A stretch of DNA of 64,000 bases from Chloroflexota bacterium (lineage in GTDB: Bacteria; Chloroflexota; Anaerolineae; Aggregatilineales; Phototrophicaceae). The notes beneath the pieces were generated by a model. That model saw nothing but the letters and a program-made list of their open reading frames with translations. It was not told the origin of the DNA and made no database searches. The stretch lies in the NCBI GenBank assembly GCA_026707745.1, contig JAPOWG010000006.1, positions 1-64,000 of the forward strand, in the 5' to 3' direction. The position numbers and the translations under genes were made by a program. Shown in pieces: positions 36,457-45,784 of the stretch (its first letter is position 1; each line of letters starts with the position of its first letter).

Positions 36457-37602
36457 ATGAACATCGGAATCCCAACGGAGATCAAGGCGGACGAGCACCG
36501 CGTGTCCCTGCCGCCTGCCGGCGTACGCGAGTTCGTCAGGCGCGGACACCAGGTTTTGGTCGAATCTCACGCCGGCACAGGCAGCGGATTTACGGACGAC
36601 GAATACTTTGATGCCGGCGCGACTATACTCGATTCCGCCGCGAGAGTTTGGGCGCAAGCGGACATGGTGATCAAAGTAAAAGAACCACAGCCGAGCGAGT
36701 ATCCCCACTTGCACCCGGACCTGATCTTGTTCACATACCTTCATCTCGCCGCCGAAGCGGAGCTTACGCATGCCATGCTGCAAAGCGGCGTAACGGGAAT
36801 CGCCTATGAAACTGTCCAAGGCGCGTCGGACCGTTTGCCGCTGCTGGAACCGATGAGTGAAGTAGCCGGACGCATGGCGGCGCAGGTTGTCTCGCATTAC
36901 CTGGAAAGGCATAAAGGCGGGCGCGGCTTGTTGATGGGCGGCGTGCCTGGTGTGGCCTCCGCGCACGTGGTCATCCTGGGCGCGGGAACCGTCGGCACCA
37001 ACGCGGCAAAAATCGCCCTGGGCATGGGCGCCAACGTCACCCTCTTGGACATTAATCTGGATCGCCTGCGTTATCTCGAAGATGTGCTGGATGGAAACCT
37101 GAATACCTTGTACTCCAACAGCGGCAATATCGCCGCTGCGATCCGTACCGCGGACGCGCTAATCGGATCCGTACTGATCACTGGCGCCCGCGCGCCTATG
37201 CTTGTCACCCGCGACATGCTGCCGACCATGCCCGCGGGCAGCATCATCGTCGATGTAGCGGTCGACCAGGGCGGCTGCGTCGAGACCACGCGCGTAACCA
37301 CGCATAGCCAGCCGACCTTTGTCTTGGACGGCGTCCTGCACTATGGCGTTGCCAACATGCCGGGCGCGGTACCGCGCACCTCGAGTCTGGCTCTGTCGAA
37401 CGCCACCTTGCCCTACGCCTTGAAGATCGCGGATCTGGGAGTTGCTTCCGCCCTGCGGGGGGATGCCGCGCTGCTGAAAGGACTCAATACGTTTGATGGA
37501 CAATGTACGCATCCGGCTGTTGCCAAGACCTTTGGCCTCCCCTACAATGCCCCTTCAGAAATCCTCCGCCGGGTAGACGCCAGCGAAATGGTGCTAATCT
37601 GA
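36457..37602 (+). CDS. ald: Alanine dehydrogenase
   Basis: A 381-residue NAD-dependent enzyme interconverting L-alanine and pyruvate plus ammonia. The N-terminal catalytic domain has the family start IGIPTEIKADEHRVSLPP, Lys75-region KVKEP and the YLHLAAE segment near 92. The NAD-binding domain shows VVILGAGTVGTNAAKIALGM near 170. The late segment HYGVANMPGAVPRTSS near 300 is a strong alanine dehydrogenase signature. The start at 36457 is supported by the ribosome site and by family length. It can link alanine turnover to central carbon and nitrogen metabolism; no regulator gene is adjacent. Confidence 0.96.
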   Translation: MNIGIPTEIKADEHRVSLPPAGVREFVRRGHQVLVESHAGTGSGFTDDEYFDAGATILDSAARVWAQADMVIKVKEPQPSEYPHLHPDLILFTYLHLAAEAELTHAMLQSGVTGIAYETVQGASDRLPLLEPMSEVAGRMAAQVVSHYLERHKGGRGLLMGGVPGVASAHVVILGAGTVGTNAAKIALGMGANVTLLDINLDRLRYLEDVLDGNLNTLYSNSGNIAAAIRTADALIGSVLITGARAPMLVTRDMLPTMPAGSIIVDVAVDQGGCVETTRVTTHSQPTFVLDGVLHYGVANMPGAVPRTSSLALSNATLPYALKIADLGVASALRGDAALLKGLNTFDGQCTHPAVAKTFGLPYNAPSEILRRVDASEMVLI

Positions 37603-37806
37603 CCAACTGGAATCTCGCATGGATACGTAGGGCGAATATTTGCGGATCAGTGTACAACGTTCCCATTACTAAGCTGCACTGGCCTGCCATGGGTGCCGGC
37701 TTCTGCCCCGACAGCTTGTCTGGTTCTGGCTTGGGTCTTTTAAGTCCGTCGCGGCTTTGATATTGTTCAGCGTTTGTAGAACGGTCGACCTGCAGATTGG
37801 ACGCCG

Positions 37807-38814
37807 ATGAAGAAGGGCAGCAAACGCCTCGCCACGACTAGCGGCATCATCATAAGCGTCGTCTTTCTCTACCTCGCCTTTCGCGATCTAAAGGCGGAAC
37901 AGCTGTGGGACAGCTTGCGCGCGGTCAACATACAACTGCTGCTGCTCGCGGTCCCGACATATTTCATCGCCCTGTCTGTCATCGCTTTGCGCTGGCAATA
38001 CCTGTTGCGCGCGGTACGCTTAATCCCTCTGCGTTCCCTGGCGGAATTGGTCGCCATCTGCTACATGGGCAACGGTCTCTATCCCCTGCGCGCCGGCGAG
38101 GCGCTACGTATTTATTTGCTGCGGCGCAATCATGACGTGCCGCTTGCCAGCGCGACCGCCACGGTCATGGTGGAACGCGCCTTTGATGGCGTGGTTATGT
38201 TGTGCTTTATCTTGTTCAGCCTGCTGTTCATCGAAATCCAGTCGGCCGAGGTCGGGGCAATCCTCAGCATCGCGACCCCGCTCTTTGTCGGCGCTGTCAT
38301 GGTCTTTTTTCTTCTCGCGGCCAAGCCAGCGCTTTTGCGCAGTCTTGTGGGCTCGGTCAGTCGAATCCTCCCGGATCGACTGGCGACCTTGATTAATCAA
38401 GTTGGCGACGACATGACCGCCGGCTTGGCGGGTCTGCGCACGCCGACTTTGCTGCTGGGCGCTGTCATCAGCAGCTATGTCACCTGGGCGATAGAAGCCG
38501 CCGTCTATTGGATCGTCATGTTTGCCTTTGGACTGGAGCTTAGCTTTACCGTAGCGCTGCTCGTCATCGGCGCCGTCAATCTGGCCGGCGTTGTTTCGGC
38601 CGCCCCCGGGCAAGTTGGCGTGTACGAATTCGTCGTAAGTACGATACTTATCGCCCTGGGCACAAGCGCTGCAACTGCGGCAAGCTATGCAGTCGTCGTA
38701 CATCTCGTGATTTGGGCGCCAGCAACCTTTGTTGGATTTTTATTGTTGCTGCGCCAAGGCATGGGCTTCGCCGACATTAGGCGCGCGCGGGAATTGGAAC
38801 AGGCGCTATCCTGA
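37807..38814 (+). CDS. Flippase-like UPF0104 membrane protein (MprF N-terminal-like)
   Basis: A 335-residue protein with about eight membrane segments and the UPF0104/AglD-like features: RWQYLLRAV near residue 62, the strongly conserved NGLYPLRAGEALRIYLLRR near 94, and VERAFDGVV near 120. Relatives move or expose lipids or are linked to glycolipid synthesis. It has no synthase domain. It stands alone between alanine dehydrogenase and a convergent aldo/keto reductase. No clear promoter is visible in the preceding 203 bases. Confidence 0.85.
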   Translation: MKKGSKRLATTSGIIISVVFLYLAFRDLKAEQLWDSLRAVNIQLLLLAVPTYFIALSVIALRWQYLLRAVRLIPLRSLAELVAICYMGNGLYPLRAGEALRIYLLRRNHDVPLASATATVMVERAFDGVVMLCFILFSLLFIEIQSAEVGAILSIATPLFVGAVMVFFLLAAKPALLRSLVGSVSRILPDRLATLINQVGDDMTAGLAGLRTPTLLLGAVISSYVTWAIEAAVYWIVMFAFGLELSFTVALLVIGAVNLAGVVSAAPGQVGVYEFVVSTILIALGTSAATAASYAVVVHLVIWAPATFVGFLLLLRQGMGFADIRRARELEQALS

Positions 38815-38827
38815 TAGCGCGCGCCTG

Positions 38828-39808
38828 CTAATTGCCGGTCACAGTGTCAAAGTGTTTGACCAAATCTTGCAATTCGGACCAAAAGGCGTCGGGTATGTCG
38901 ATCTGCACAGCGGAGAAGCTCAATGAGGCTTCTTCCGATATGCGCGCTCCTGGAATCGTGGATGTAACTTGGGGATGCCTCCCGCACCATTGCAAGGCGG
39001 CTGCGATCATTGGGATGGAATAGCGCTCGCACAAACGCTGGATCTTGCGGACTTGATCGAGGCAGGCCGGCGAGAAATAGCGATTAAGATACTCCGCGCC
39101 TGCTATGGGACCGGTTACCAATAAGCCCCGCTCTAGCGCTGTAGCCACGACCAGTCCAACATCATGCTCTTGGGCCGCGTCAAAAATACCGCGTTCGGCC
39201 GTCAAGTTGATCAAGCTCCAGGAATCGGCGATGACCGCGGCGTCGAATTCACCGGTGCCAATGTATGGCAGGTTGGTCGCGGGATCATTTGCCGCCGTCC
39301 CGACAAACCTGATCACGCCCTGGGCTTGCAAGTGACGCAAGGCGCCCAAGGCGCCGCGATCGGATAAAACGTCTGCCATGGGAAAGTCCATCGGATCGTG
39401 TATGTAGACCAACTCCATTCGATCCAGACCCATGCGCTCGAGGCTCGCGTAGACGCTCTTGAGAATGCCGTCGAAGCTGAAGTCGAATCCCTCGTAAGTG
39501 CGTCCTGCTTTCGTGGTAACAATAATCTCATCGCGCAATTGCGGCCGCTGACGCAACGCCTCACCGATCATCGTCTCGCTTAACGCGCGTCCATAAAGCA
39601 CTGCGGTATCGATAAATCGGTAACCAGTATCAAGGGCATCGACCAGCGTTTTGACGCCCAGTTCTTCGTCAACCTGATTGTCACCCTGGAGGTATTCACT
39701 CATGGTCTGACGCGGCGTGGGAATGCCGGTAAAGGCCGTTCCCAAACCAATGACAGGCAACTTCAACTCTGTGCGGCCGAGTCGTTTACGTTTCAAGGCT
39801 TGCCTCAC
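38828..39808 (-). CDS. Aldo/keto reductase
   Basis: A 326-residue NAD(P)H-dependent TIM-barrel reductase. The catalytic tetrad is present: Asp in RFIDTAVLYG, Tyr in the same segment, Lys in VTTKAG near residue 100, and His in YIHDPMD near 135. It resembles the D-threo-aldose 1-dehydrogenase (galactose dehydrogenase-like) branch. Substrate is unknown. Its start overlaps the uppS stop by four bases, so it is translated from the same message, although its chemistry is unrelated to lipid carriers. Confidence 0.88.
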   Translation of the reverse strand: MRQALKRKRLGRTELKLPVIGLGTAFTGIPTPRQTMSEYLQGDNQVDEELGVKTLVDALDTGYRFIDTAVLYGRALSETMIGEALRQRPQLRDEIIVTTKAGRTYEGFDFSFDGILKSVYASLERMGLDRMELVYIHDPMDFPMADVLSDRGALGALRHLQAQGVIRFVGTAANDPATNLPYIGTGEFDAAVIADSWSLINLTAERGIFDAAQEHDVGLVVATALERGLLVTGPIAGAEYLNRYFSPACLDQVRKIQRLCERYSIPMIAAALQWCGRHPQVTSTIPGARISEEASLSFSAVQIDIPDAFWSELQDLVKHFDTVTGN

Positions 39809-40593
39809 CTATATCTATCAACAGAATCATCGAATTCAGACTCAATCTGCTCATCAGTCTTGCCAAAACGGCGCTGACGCCGTCCATATTCCAGCAAAGC
39901 CGCATGAAAATGATGCCGGTCAAAGTCCGGCCAATAAGTCGGCGTGGTATAAATCTCGCTATAAGCGCCCTGCCAGATGAGAAAGTTGCTCAAACGGAAC
40001 TCGCCGCTGGTTCGAATTATGAGATCTGGATCGGGCAAGTCACTGGTGTATATATAGTCGCTGATCGTTTGCTCGGTGATGCGCTCTGCGGCGATGCCGT
40101 CACGGACGATATTCTGTACCGCATGGACAATTTCATCGCGGCCGCCATAGTTAAAGGCGACATTGAGGATCAAGCGTTTATTGTCGCGGGTGTAGCGACA
40201 GGCGTCGAGGACTTTGCGCGCCAGCCGCGGTTCAATGCCCTGCAACTCGCCAATGTGCCGGATTTGAACGCCCTCTTCGTGCAACTCGCGCAATTCGCGG
40301 TCAATCACCATCTCCAGGATACGCATCAACAACCGGACTTCGCGGCGCGGGCGCGACCAGTTCTCAGTTGAAAAAGCATAAATGGTCATGATTTTGACGC
40401 CGAACTCTACCGCCGCGCGGATGATGCGGCGCAAGTTTTCGGTTCCCTGGCGGTGCCCTTCCGAACGCGGCAAGCCACGCTGCTTTGCCCAGCGTCCGTT
40501 GCCATCCATGATGATCGCCACGTGCGCCGGCACCTTATCCAGCGCGGGCAATTCGAATTTCGTCTGAAGTTCTTCGCTCGTGAGTAGAACCAT
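39805..40593 (-). CDS. uppS: Undecaprenyl diphosphate synthase (isoprenyl transferase)
   Basis: A 262-residue cis-prenyltransferase that builds the C55 lipid carrier for cell-wall precursors. The first conserved block HVAIIMDGNGRWAKQRG is near residue 25 and contains the catalytic Asp. TIYAFSTENWSRP follows near 75, then the closing block DPDLIIRTSGEFRLSNFLIWQGAYSE near 195. Length is normal. It follows frr after 128 bases, part of the frequent frr-uppS-cdsA order, but cdsA is displaced here by about 3.5 kb and on the other strand. Confidence 0.96.
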   Translation of the reverse strand: MVLLTSEELQTKFELPALDKVPAHVAIIMDGNGRWAKQRGLPRSEGHRQGTENLRRIIRAAVEFGVKIMTIYAFSTENWSRPRREVRLLMRILEMVIDRELRELHEEGVQIRHIGELQGIEPRLARKVLDACRYTRDNKRLILNVAFNYGGRDEIVHAVQNIVRDGIAAERITEQTISDYIYTSDLPDPDLIIRTSGEFRLSNFLIWQGAYSEIYTTPTYWPDFDRHHFHAALLEYGRRQRRFGKTDEQIESEFDDSVDRYR

Positions 40594-40721
40594 AAAAGCC
40601 CTTTGTTCCAGCAGTCGCTCGGCCTGATCCTATTTCTTTACACCCTTGCCGCGACGATTCCTTATTCCCGTAGCGCGCAACCCGCAGCGCCGTCGCGTTC
40701 AACTGACAGCATCCTCAAGCC

Positions 40722-41279
40722 TCAGACCTCCATGATATCTTTTTCTTTATCCGCGCCAAGCTGGTCGATCTGTTTGATAAAGGAATCGGTCAACTTCTGA
40801 ACTTCGACCTCGCCGCGTTTGCGTTCGTCTTCCGATATCAGTTTTTCTTTCTCGAAGTCCTGCAGATCACTATTGGCCGAACGCCGGATATTGCGAATGG
40901 CAACGCGCGTGTCTTCCATGCGACGATTGAGGAACTTCACCAATTCCTTGCGACGCTCCATCGTGAGCGCGGGCATATTGAGCCGGATATTTTCGCCATC
41001 GACGTTGGGATTAACCCCAATATCCGACATTTGTATCGCCTTCTCGATGCTCTTGACTGCCGACTTGTCATAGGGGCGGATCAAGATCAGCATCGCCTCC
41101 GGCGTTGATATGCTCGCTAATTGTCGAAGCTCGGTGTCTTGTCCGTAGTATTCGATCATCATACGATCAACCAATGCCGTACTCGCGCGGCCACTGCGCA
41201 TCTTGCTCAATTCTTCGCGGAAAACCGACAAAGTCGATTTCATTTTTTGGGTCGCTTCATCCACTATTTCGTCAAACAT
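40722..41279 (-). CDS. frr: Ribosome recycling factor
   Basis: A 185-residue protein with the RRF pattern: MKSTLSVFREELSKMRSGRA near residue 14, the beta domain with ASISTPEAMLILIRPYD, and the long C-terminal helix with NMPALTMERRKELVK and the invariant VRNIRR-like IRNIRRSAN. It splits the post-termination ribosome with EF-G. The start at 41279 is chosen since RRF proteins begin with this helix. pyrH, usually just upstream, is not here; instead a repeat-rich 957-base gap precedes it. Confidence 0.96.
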   Translation of the reverse strand: MFDEIVDEATQKMKSTLSVFREELSKMRSGRASTALVDRMMIEYYGQDTELRQLASISTPEAMLILIRPYDKSAVKSIEKAIQMSDIGVNPNVDGENIRLNMPALTMERRKELVKFLNRRMEDTRVAIRNIRRSANSDLQDFEKEKLISEDERKRGEVEVQKLTDSFIKQIDQLGADKEKDIMEV

Positions 41280-41430
41280 AGAACACTTTCCGTTTCGTTG
41301 AGCCAATCACGAATAAGACTTATCTCGTTCGACAGGTTGGGCGGAGCGAGAGTCCGCAAGAATCGCTTTAGCCTAATCGACCTCTTTTTTGACAAAGCCC
41401 TTGCTCGCGCAAGAAGATGGCTTGTAATTT

Positions 41431-41485
41431 CCTGTGAGCGCGGCATTCCTGAGGCTTTTTCGCCGGTTACGCGCCGAGCGACTGT
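41431..41485 (-). repeat. REP-like element, inverted copy
   Basis: Read on the minus strand, this segment matches the start of the 41908-42020 copy: the inverse of CGCCGGTTACGCGCCGAGCG is shared exactly, and most of the 50-base block aligns. With that copy it forms an inverted pair around about 420 bases. Confidence 0.7.
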
Positions 41486-41757
41486 TCTTTCAACGCCCTT
41501 TACATTGCGAGCAGCGTGCTACGGAAGTCACCGATTGTTAACATTATATCGTCATTCGCGCATCAACGTAAGTATGTTGGCGCCACAGGCGCATTTCAAT
41601 ATTTTGGCAGAACGACATAAATTGCATGCGAACGATAAGTCGCCCTTGCGTTGCGCTTGTCCCAAAATAAATGAAGCGCAATCCGTCCCCAATACCTGAA
41701 AGTTGTCCTGATTTTGACCCATTTTTGAGCAACAGTATAGATACAGTATGTATATGA

Positions 41758-41768
41758 GGGGGGGGGGG
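41758..41768 (+). repeat. G11 homopolymer
   Basis: Eleven consecutive G, the longest homopolymer noticed in the window, in non-coding DNA. It is followed by a GTACCCTCTCCCC segment and a short hairpin. Runs like this slip during replication and are error-prone in sequencing, so the exact length is uncertain. Confidence 0.85.
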
Positions 41769-41907
41769 TACCCTCTCCCCAGGTCTGGGGACAGGACAGT
41801 TTTTCGTCCGGCGGGCAGTCGCGACAATACCAGCCAATTATGGCGTGTTTTCGGGCGGCCTGATAGGTCGTTTGGGCATGGCCCGTTGCGGCTTCAGTAG
41901 GGGGATT

Positions 41908-42020
41908 CACCACAGCCGCTCGGCGCGTAACCGGCGAGAAGGTCCCAGGAATGTCGCGCTCACGCAAGATAATAGACCTGCTCGGCTACCGCAGATCGCG
42001 GTTTATCAAAAAAAGGGCAC
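41908..42020 (+). repeat. REP-like element, forward copy
   Basis: It begins with CACAGCCGCTCGGCG and ends with TCGCGGTTTATCAAAAAA, the same two blocks in the same order as at 48260-48360. The middle is diverged. About 110 bases long. Confidence 0.7.
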
Positions 42021-42074
42021 AGGAGTAATCGAAGGTAAGTCATGCAGGATATGGTTGTAAATTATGGCAATTTT

Positions 42075-42094
42075 GGGCGAGCCAAGGCTCGCCC
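42075..42094. repeat. Perfect palindrome GGGCGAGCC/GGCTCGCCC
   Basis: Two 9-base arms separated by AA, followed by CCTACA. It is of the same general design as the GTAGGGGCGACC hairpin at 36161-36181. It lies 142 bases downstream of the stop of the kinase gene, on the other side of the gene's 3' end, and could be an end signal, but no T-tract is present. Confidence 0.65.
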
Positions 42095-42236
42095 CTACAC
42101 AGTTTCGATTATTTCGGCGATTTCTTTCTTGTGGTAAAGCTTTCAATTACTTAGGCGCGCTTACTGAGGGCACAGAGGGGCTAGCTGGAGGGGCCGGTTC
42201 TATGCGACGTGAAGCCCCCCAAGTCCCTCTGAATTG

Positions 42237-44471
42237 TCATGGCCGCGCGAGGGGAGGAATCCAAGACGCGAAAGCGCCGCCCGAGTTAGTGATTTGCTGC
42301 AGGTTGCCGCCGTCAGCAGTCATCAAGAACAGTTGATCTTCGCCGTCGTAGGTTGCCGTCACGACGATGAATCTGCCGTCGGGGCTATAATTCGCGGACC
42401 AGGCGATTCCGGGTCCCGTATAAAGCAATTCACGCTCGGTGCCGTCAACCGTCATGCTCGCGACAACGCGGCTGCCGCCGACGGCAGACACGTACAAGAT
42501 GCGCTCACCGTCCGGGCTGAATGTGGGAGACGAGTCACGGTTCTCGTTTTCGGTGAGGAGACGGCTTACGTTGGCGCGCAGGTCCAACAGTCGAATCTCC
42601 CAGGTAGTGGCGTCTCGGACGCCGGCCCCCGAAGTGAACACAAGGGAGTCGCCGTCCGGGCTGAAGCGCGCATGGCTATTTCGCCGACCGTCGCTATAGA
42701 CAAGCTGTTCGTCGCTGCCGTCCGGGCGCACCCGGTACAGGTCGAAGGTTTGATCGCCGCGGACATCGGAGGAATAAACGATCCATTCGCTGTCCGGCGA
42801 CCAGGCCGGCAAACGATCCCAGACAGAATTGCGGGTGACCTGGCGGACTTGGCCACCAACGACGTTCGCCACAAATACCTCGAAGTCCCCGTCCCTATCC
42901 GACTGAAAAGCGATCCAGCGCCCGTCCGGCGAAGGCTGCGGATAGGTGCTGTCCGCGATGTCCACGGTCAAAAACATGTCTTGCCAGGACTCCAAGTCCT
43001 TCGCCACGATCTCGAAGGACGTTTCATCAGCGTTTCCCGCCGGACGCTTGCCGAAATATACGAGCTTACCGGTGACACCATCCAGCGCAGCATTTAAGCG
43101 CAGCCTGTTTGGCGAACCGATTGCTTGGTCAAGCCCGGCAGAAGTGGGCGCAAGCTGGGCGCGAGCAAGCGAATCGGCTTCGATTGTCGCAGCAGCAGCC
43201 GCGTTCCAGGCCTCTCGAGTTTGCGCGGCGCGATCCAGCGCAGAATCAAAAGCGGCGGTCGCCGACGGACTGACAGCCGCTGCCCCTCCCACGGTCGCTG
43301 TGATGACACGAACGGGCGCGGAGGCCTGGCTTTCTTCCCCGACAGTTCCCAGGCCGCCAGACATTGCCACGAGCAGCAAGAGGCCTAGCCCGAGCAATAG
43401 CCCCAAGAGCGCGCATCCGACAGCGCCGCCCGCCAGCATGCCCTTCAACATGCCCGCGGGTCCAGGACGTTGCCGGGCCCCTTCCGCAAGGACCGCGCGA
43501 TTCAAGGGCGGCGCCTCCGCTGCTAGCGCTGGCTCGTTGGACAAGCCTTCCGGCAACTGCGGCGAGATGTCTGCATCCAGAATTGGCACCGACGCCGGGT
43601 CGTCGATTGGGGGCATACTTGGTTCGGTGTCTGTCGCGTTCTGCGGCTGATCCACCGCCTTGCGCAAGGCGGCGGCCAGCGCGCTGGCGGTGGTCGGTCT
43701 CTGATCAGCTTGTTTGCTCAGGGCACGCAGTATGACCTTGTCAACAGCAGCGGAAACGGAGGTTTCAATATCGCGCAGCGACGGCGGCGGCGTAGTTACG
43801 TGCATCACGACGATGCCATAGGGCGTGTCGTTCTCAAAGGGCCGGCGCCCGCAGATCATCTCGAAGAGCATGACGCCCAGCGAATATATGTCGCTGCGGC
43901 CGTCGAGCCCCTCGCCGCGCGCTTGTTCCGGGGACATATAACTGGGCGTTCCGACGACGCCTTGCGTCGTGAGCGTGCTGCTGCTCTCGCCCAGGATACG
44001 GGCGATGCCAAAATCAGTGATGAAGGCGCCTCCGCCGTCGTCAAGCAAGATGTTGCTGGGCTTGAGATCGCGATGCAGGATGCCATTCTGGTGGGCATAG
44101 TCGAGCGCGGAGGCGATCTGCTCGGCGATGCCCAAAACTCGCGCGATGGGGATGTTGCCCTTGGTCAAGAGGTCTTCGACCGATCCCGACGACATATAGC
44201 GCATGACGATATAGGGCTGGCCCTCATGCTCGCCATAGTCGTAAACAGGCACGATATTGCGGTGTTCCAATTGCGCGACAATTTTGACTTCGCGCTCGAA
44301 GCGCTGCAAGTAGGTATCGTCCTGGATGAAGTTGCTCGGCAGAAACTTGAGGGCCACATTGCGGTTCATGGATTGCTGACGCGCCAGGAATACCGTGGCC
44401 ATGCCGCCATAACCGACCTGGCGCAAGATCTCGTACCCGTTGACTGCCTTGCCAATAAGATCTTCAGACAT
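42237..44471 (-). CDS. Membrane Ser/Thr protein kinase with TolB-like propeller
   Basis: A 744-residue PknB-type receptor kinase. The kinase domain spans residues about 12-275: glycine loop VGYGGMATVF, VALKFL lysine, LHRDLKPSNILL catalytic loop, DFGIARIL, and GTPSYMSPEQARG activation segment. A Pro/Ala-rich stretch follows, then a membrane helix near 365-390. The outer part is a six-or-so bladed PD40/TolB-like propeller, with repeats such as PQPSPDGRWIAFQSDRDGDF and PAWSPDSEWIVYSS. It probably senses something outside and phosphorylates partners inside; FHA proteins are typical readers. Start may be 44471 or the ATG at 44483; neither has a strong ribosome site. Confidence 0.9.
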   Translation of the reverse strand: MSEDLIGKAVNGYEILRQVGYGGMATVFLARQQSMNRNVALKFLPSNFIQDDTYLQRFEREVKIVAQLEHRNIVPVYDYGEHEGQPYIVMRYMSSGSVEDLLTKGNIPIARVLGIAEQIASALDYAHQNGILHRDLKPSNILLDDGGGAFITDFGIARILGESSSTLTTQGVVGTPSYMSPEQARGEGLDGRSDIYSLGVMLFEMICGRRPFENDTPYGIVVMHVTTPPPSLRDIETSVSAAVDKVILRALSKQADQRPTTASALAAALRKAVDQPQNATDTEPSMPPIDDPASVPILDADISPQLPEGLSNEPALAAEAPPLNRAVLAEGARQRPGPAGMLKGMLAGGAVGCALLGLLLGLGLLLLVAMSGGLGTVGEESQASAPVRVITATVGGAAAVSPSATAAFDSALDRAAQTREAWNAAAAATIEADSLARAQLAPTSAGLDQAIGSPNRLRLNAALDGVTGKLVYFGKRPAGNADETSFEIVAKDLESWQDMFLTVDIADSTYPQPSPDGRWIAFQSDRDGDFEVFVANVVGGQVRQVTRNSVWDRLPAWSPDSEWIVYSSDVRGDQTFDLYRVRPDGSDEQLVYSDGRRNSHARFSPDGDSLVFTSGAGVRDATTWEIRLLDLRANVSRLLTENENRDSSPTFSPDGERILYVSAVGGSRVVASMTVDGTERELLYTGPGIAWSANYSPDGRFIVVTATYDGEDQLFLMTADGGNLQQITNSGGAFASWIPPLARP

Positions 44472-44735
44472 TAGTTTCGCCATCGCACAATGACTGCCGC
44501 ATTCAATTGGGACTAGCCAGTCAGGTTGAATGCAGTTCACGCAGCGCATCAGATTATATGCCATGCGCTAACTGCTATCAAACTCTGGCGATAGGGCAGC
44601 GTATCATTGGTAGGCGCGCTCAAGTTAGCGAATACCTACAAAGGAATAGGCATTCAAGGTCAAAACCTTGACAACAAATGCTACAATAAACTCAGAATTC
44701 ACCATGACGTTTGGCTCGTTGAGAGTTTTGTCATC

Positions 44736-45587
44736 ATGAGTGACAGGACTGCTGTCAGTACAGCGCAAGCCGCGAATTTGCGCTTGCGAATCATCACTGC
44801 AAGTGTCTTCCTCCCGGTAGCGGTCGCGGCCTCCCTTTTTGGCGGTTTCGTATTCCTGTTTTTCACCTTGCCAGTCATGTGCATCGGCATGCTGGAATTC
44901 TACGTCATGGAAAAGGATACCAGGATGCAAGGCAGTTCGTTGACCGGCATCCCTACCGGTATCGCAATCGCGCTGGGTTTCTATTTTAGCCAGGATTGGC
45001 TGTGGCAGATTGCGATAGCTGCCTGCATCGTCCTGACGCTTCTTCTAGAGATATACCGCCGGCCAACTGACTTCGTACTAGCGCTGGCGCAAGTCGGAAC
45101 GACATTATGCGGAATCATATATATTTCTTTTCCCACAGCATTCTTGCTCAGTCTGCGAAACATTCAACCGGACGGCTTGATGTGGTTATTTGTGGTGTTC
45201 GCCATAACCTGGGGCACCGATAGTTTCGCCTATGTCGTCGGGCGGGTATTCGGCAAAACCAAGCTGGCTCCGCTGATCTCCCCCAACAAGACGGTCGAGG
45301 GCGCGATCGGCGGCATCCTGGGTGCCTGGATCCCGGCGTTTGGAATCCTGATCGTTGCCGGCGCATTTGAGCCGACCTTGATCCCGATGATCGTTGTCGG
45401 TCCCTTCATCGCCCTAAGCGGCGATTTGTTTGAGTCGGCGCTGAAGCGGTTCTTCCGTGTCAAAGACAGTTTCGTTGAAGGATTGAATCTATTCCCCGGT
45501 CACGGCGGGGTTCTGGATCGGATAGATGCCCTGCTTTGGGTGACAACCTGGGTTTTCCTCTATCTTCTGGTTATTGGCATCGTCTAA
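44736..45587 (+). CDS. cdsA: Phosphatidate cytidylyltransferase
   Basis: A 283-residue membrane enzyme that makes CDP-diacylglycerol from phosphatidate and CTP. About eight membrane segments are visible. The C-terminal family signature is present as SALKRFFRVKD followed by PGHGGVLDRIDALL near residue 255. WGTDSFAYVVGRVFGK and SPNKTVEG near 165-190 are further conserved blocks. The ATG at 44736 is chosen because the upstream 43 residues of the frame do not look like this family. It is divergent from the kinase gene. Confidence 0.94.
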   Translation: MSDRTAVSTAQAANLRLRIITASVFLPVAVAASLFGGFVFLFFTLPVMCIGMLEFYVMEKDTRMQGSSLTGIPTGIAIALGFYFSQDWLWQIAIAACIVLTLLLEIYRRPTDFVLALAQVGTTLCGIIYISFPTAFLLSLRNIQPDGLMWLFVVFAITWGTDSFAYVVGRVFGKTKLAPLISPNKTVEGAIGGILGAWIPAFGILIVAGAFEPTLIPMIVVGPFIALSGDLFESALKRFFRVKDSFVEGLNLFPGHGGVLDRIDALLWVTTWVFLYLLVIGIV

Positions 45588-45784
45588 ATGCAGGCGCCAA
45601 TCGCGGCCTCGGAGATATCGCGCCAAGGCGTCGCGCGTCGCTGTCGCGCTTTGCAGACCGGCGCTTGTCAAGTTATAATATGGCGCAGTCGTGGCCTGAC
45701 CGATCACAAGCGATTTTCGCGCGACAAGTCCTTGCGCGTACGGGCCTGTGTCGGGACTGTTGCCAAAGCGGAAGTAGGTAGTTC

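Larger units (their letters stand above)
41280..42236. other. Repeat-rich non-coding gap between frr and the kinase gene
   Basis: No gene is supported in these 957 bases. Contents: an inverted copy of a REP-like element (41431-41485), a perfect TATAAT for the minus strand at 41543-41548 that could start the frr transcript with a leader of about 260 bases, a G11 run at 41758-41768 followed by the hairpin CCCCAG/CTGGGG (41777-41790), a forward REP-like copy (41908-42020), and the palindrome GGGCGAGCC/GGCTCGCCC (42075-42094). The two REP copies face each other about 420 bases apart. Short reading frames here lack ribosome sites and similarity. Confidence 0.65.

Noticed and set aside
41544..41837. 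97-codon minus-strand frame over the G11 run
   Set aside because: It crosses a homopolymer, has overlapping alternatives in other frames, no ribosome site and no recognisable domain; treated as non-coding.
42234..43097. 287-codon plus-strand frame opposite the kinase gene
   Set aside because: It lies antisense to the propeller part of the Ser/Thr kinase, lacks a ribosome site and shows no family features; a product of GC-rich codon structure.
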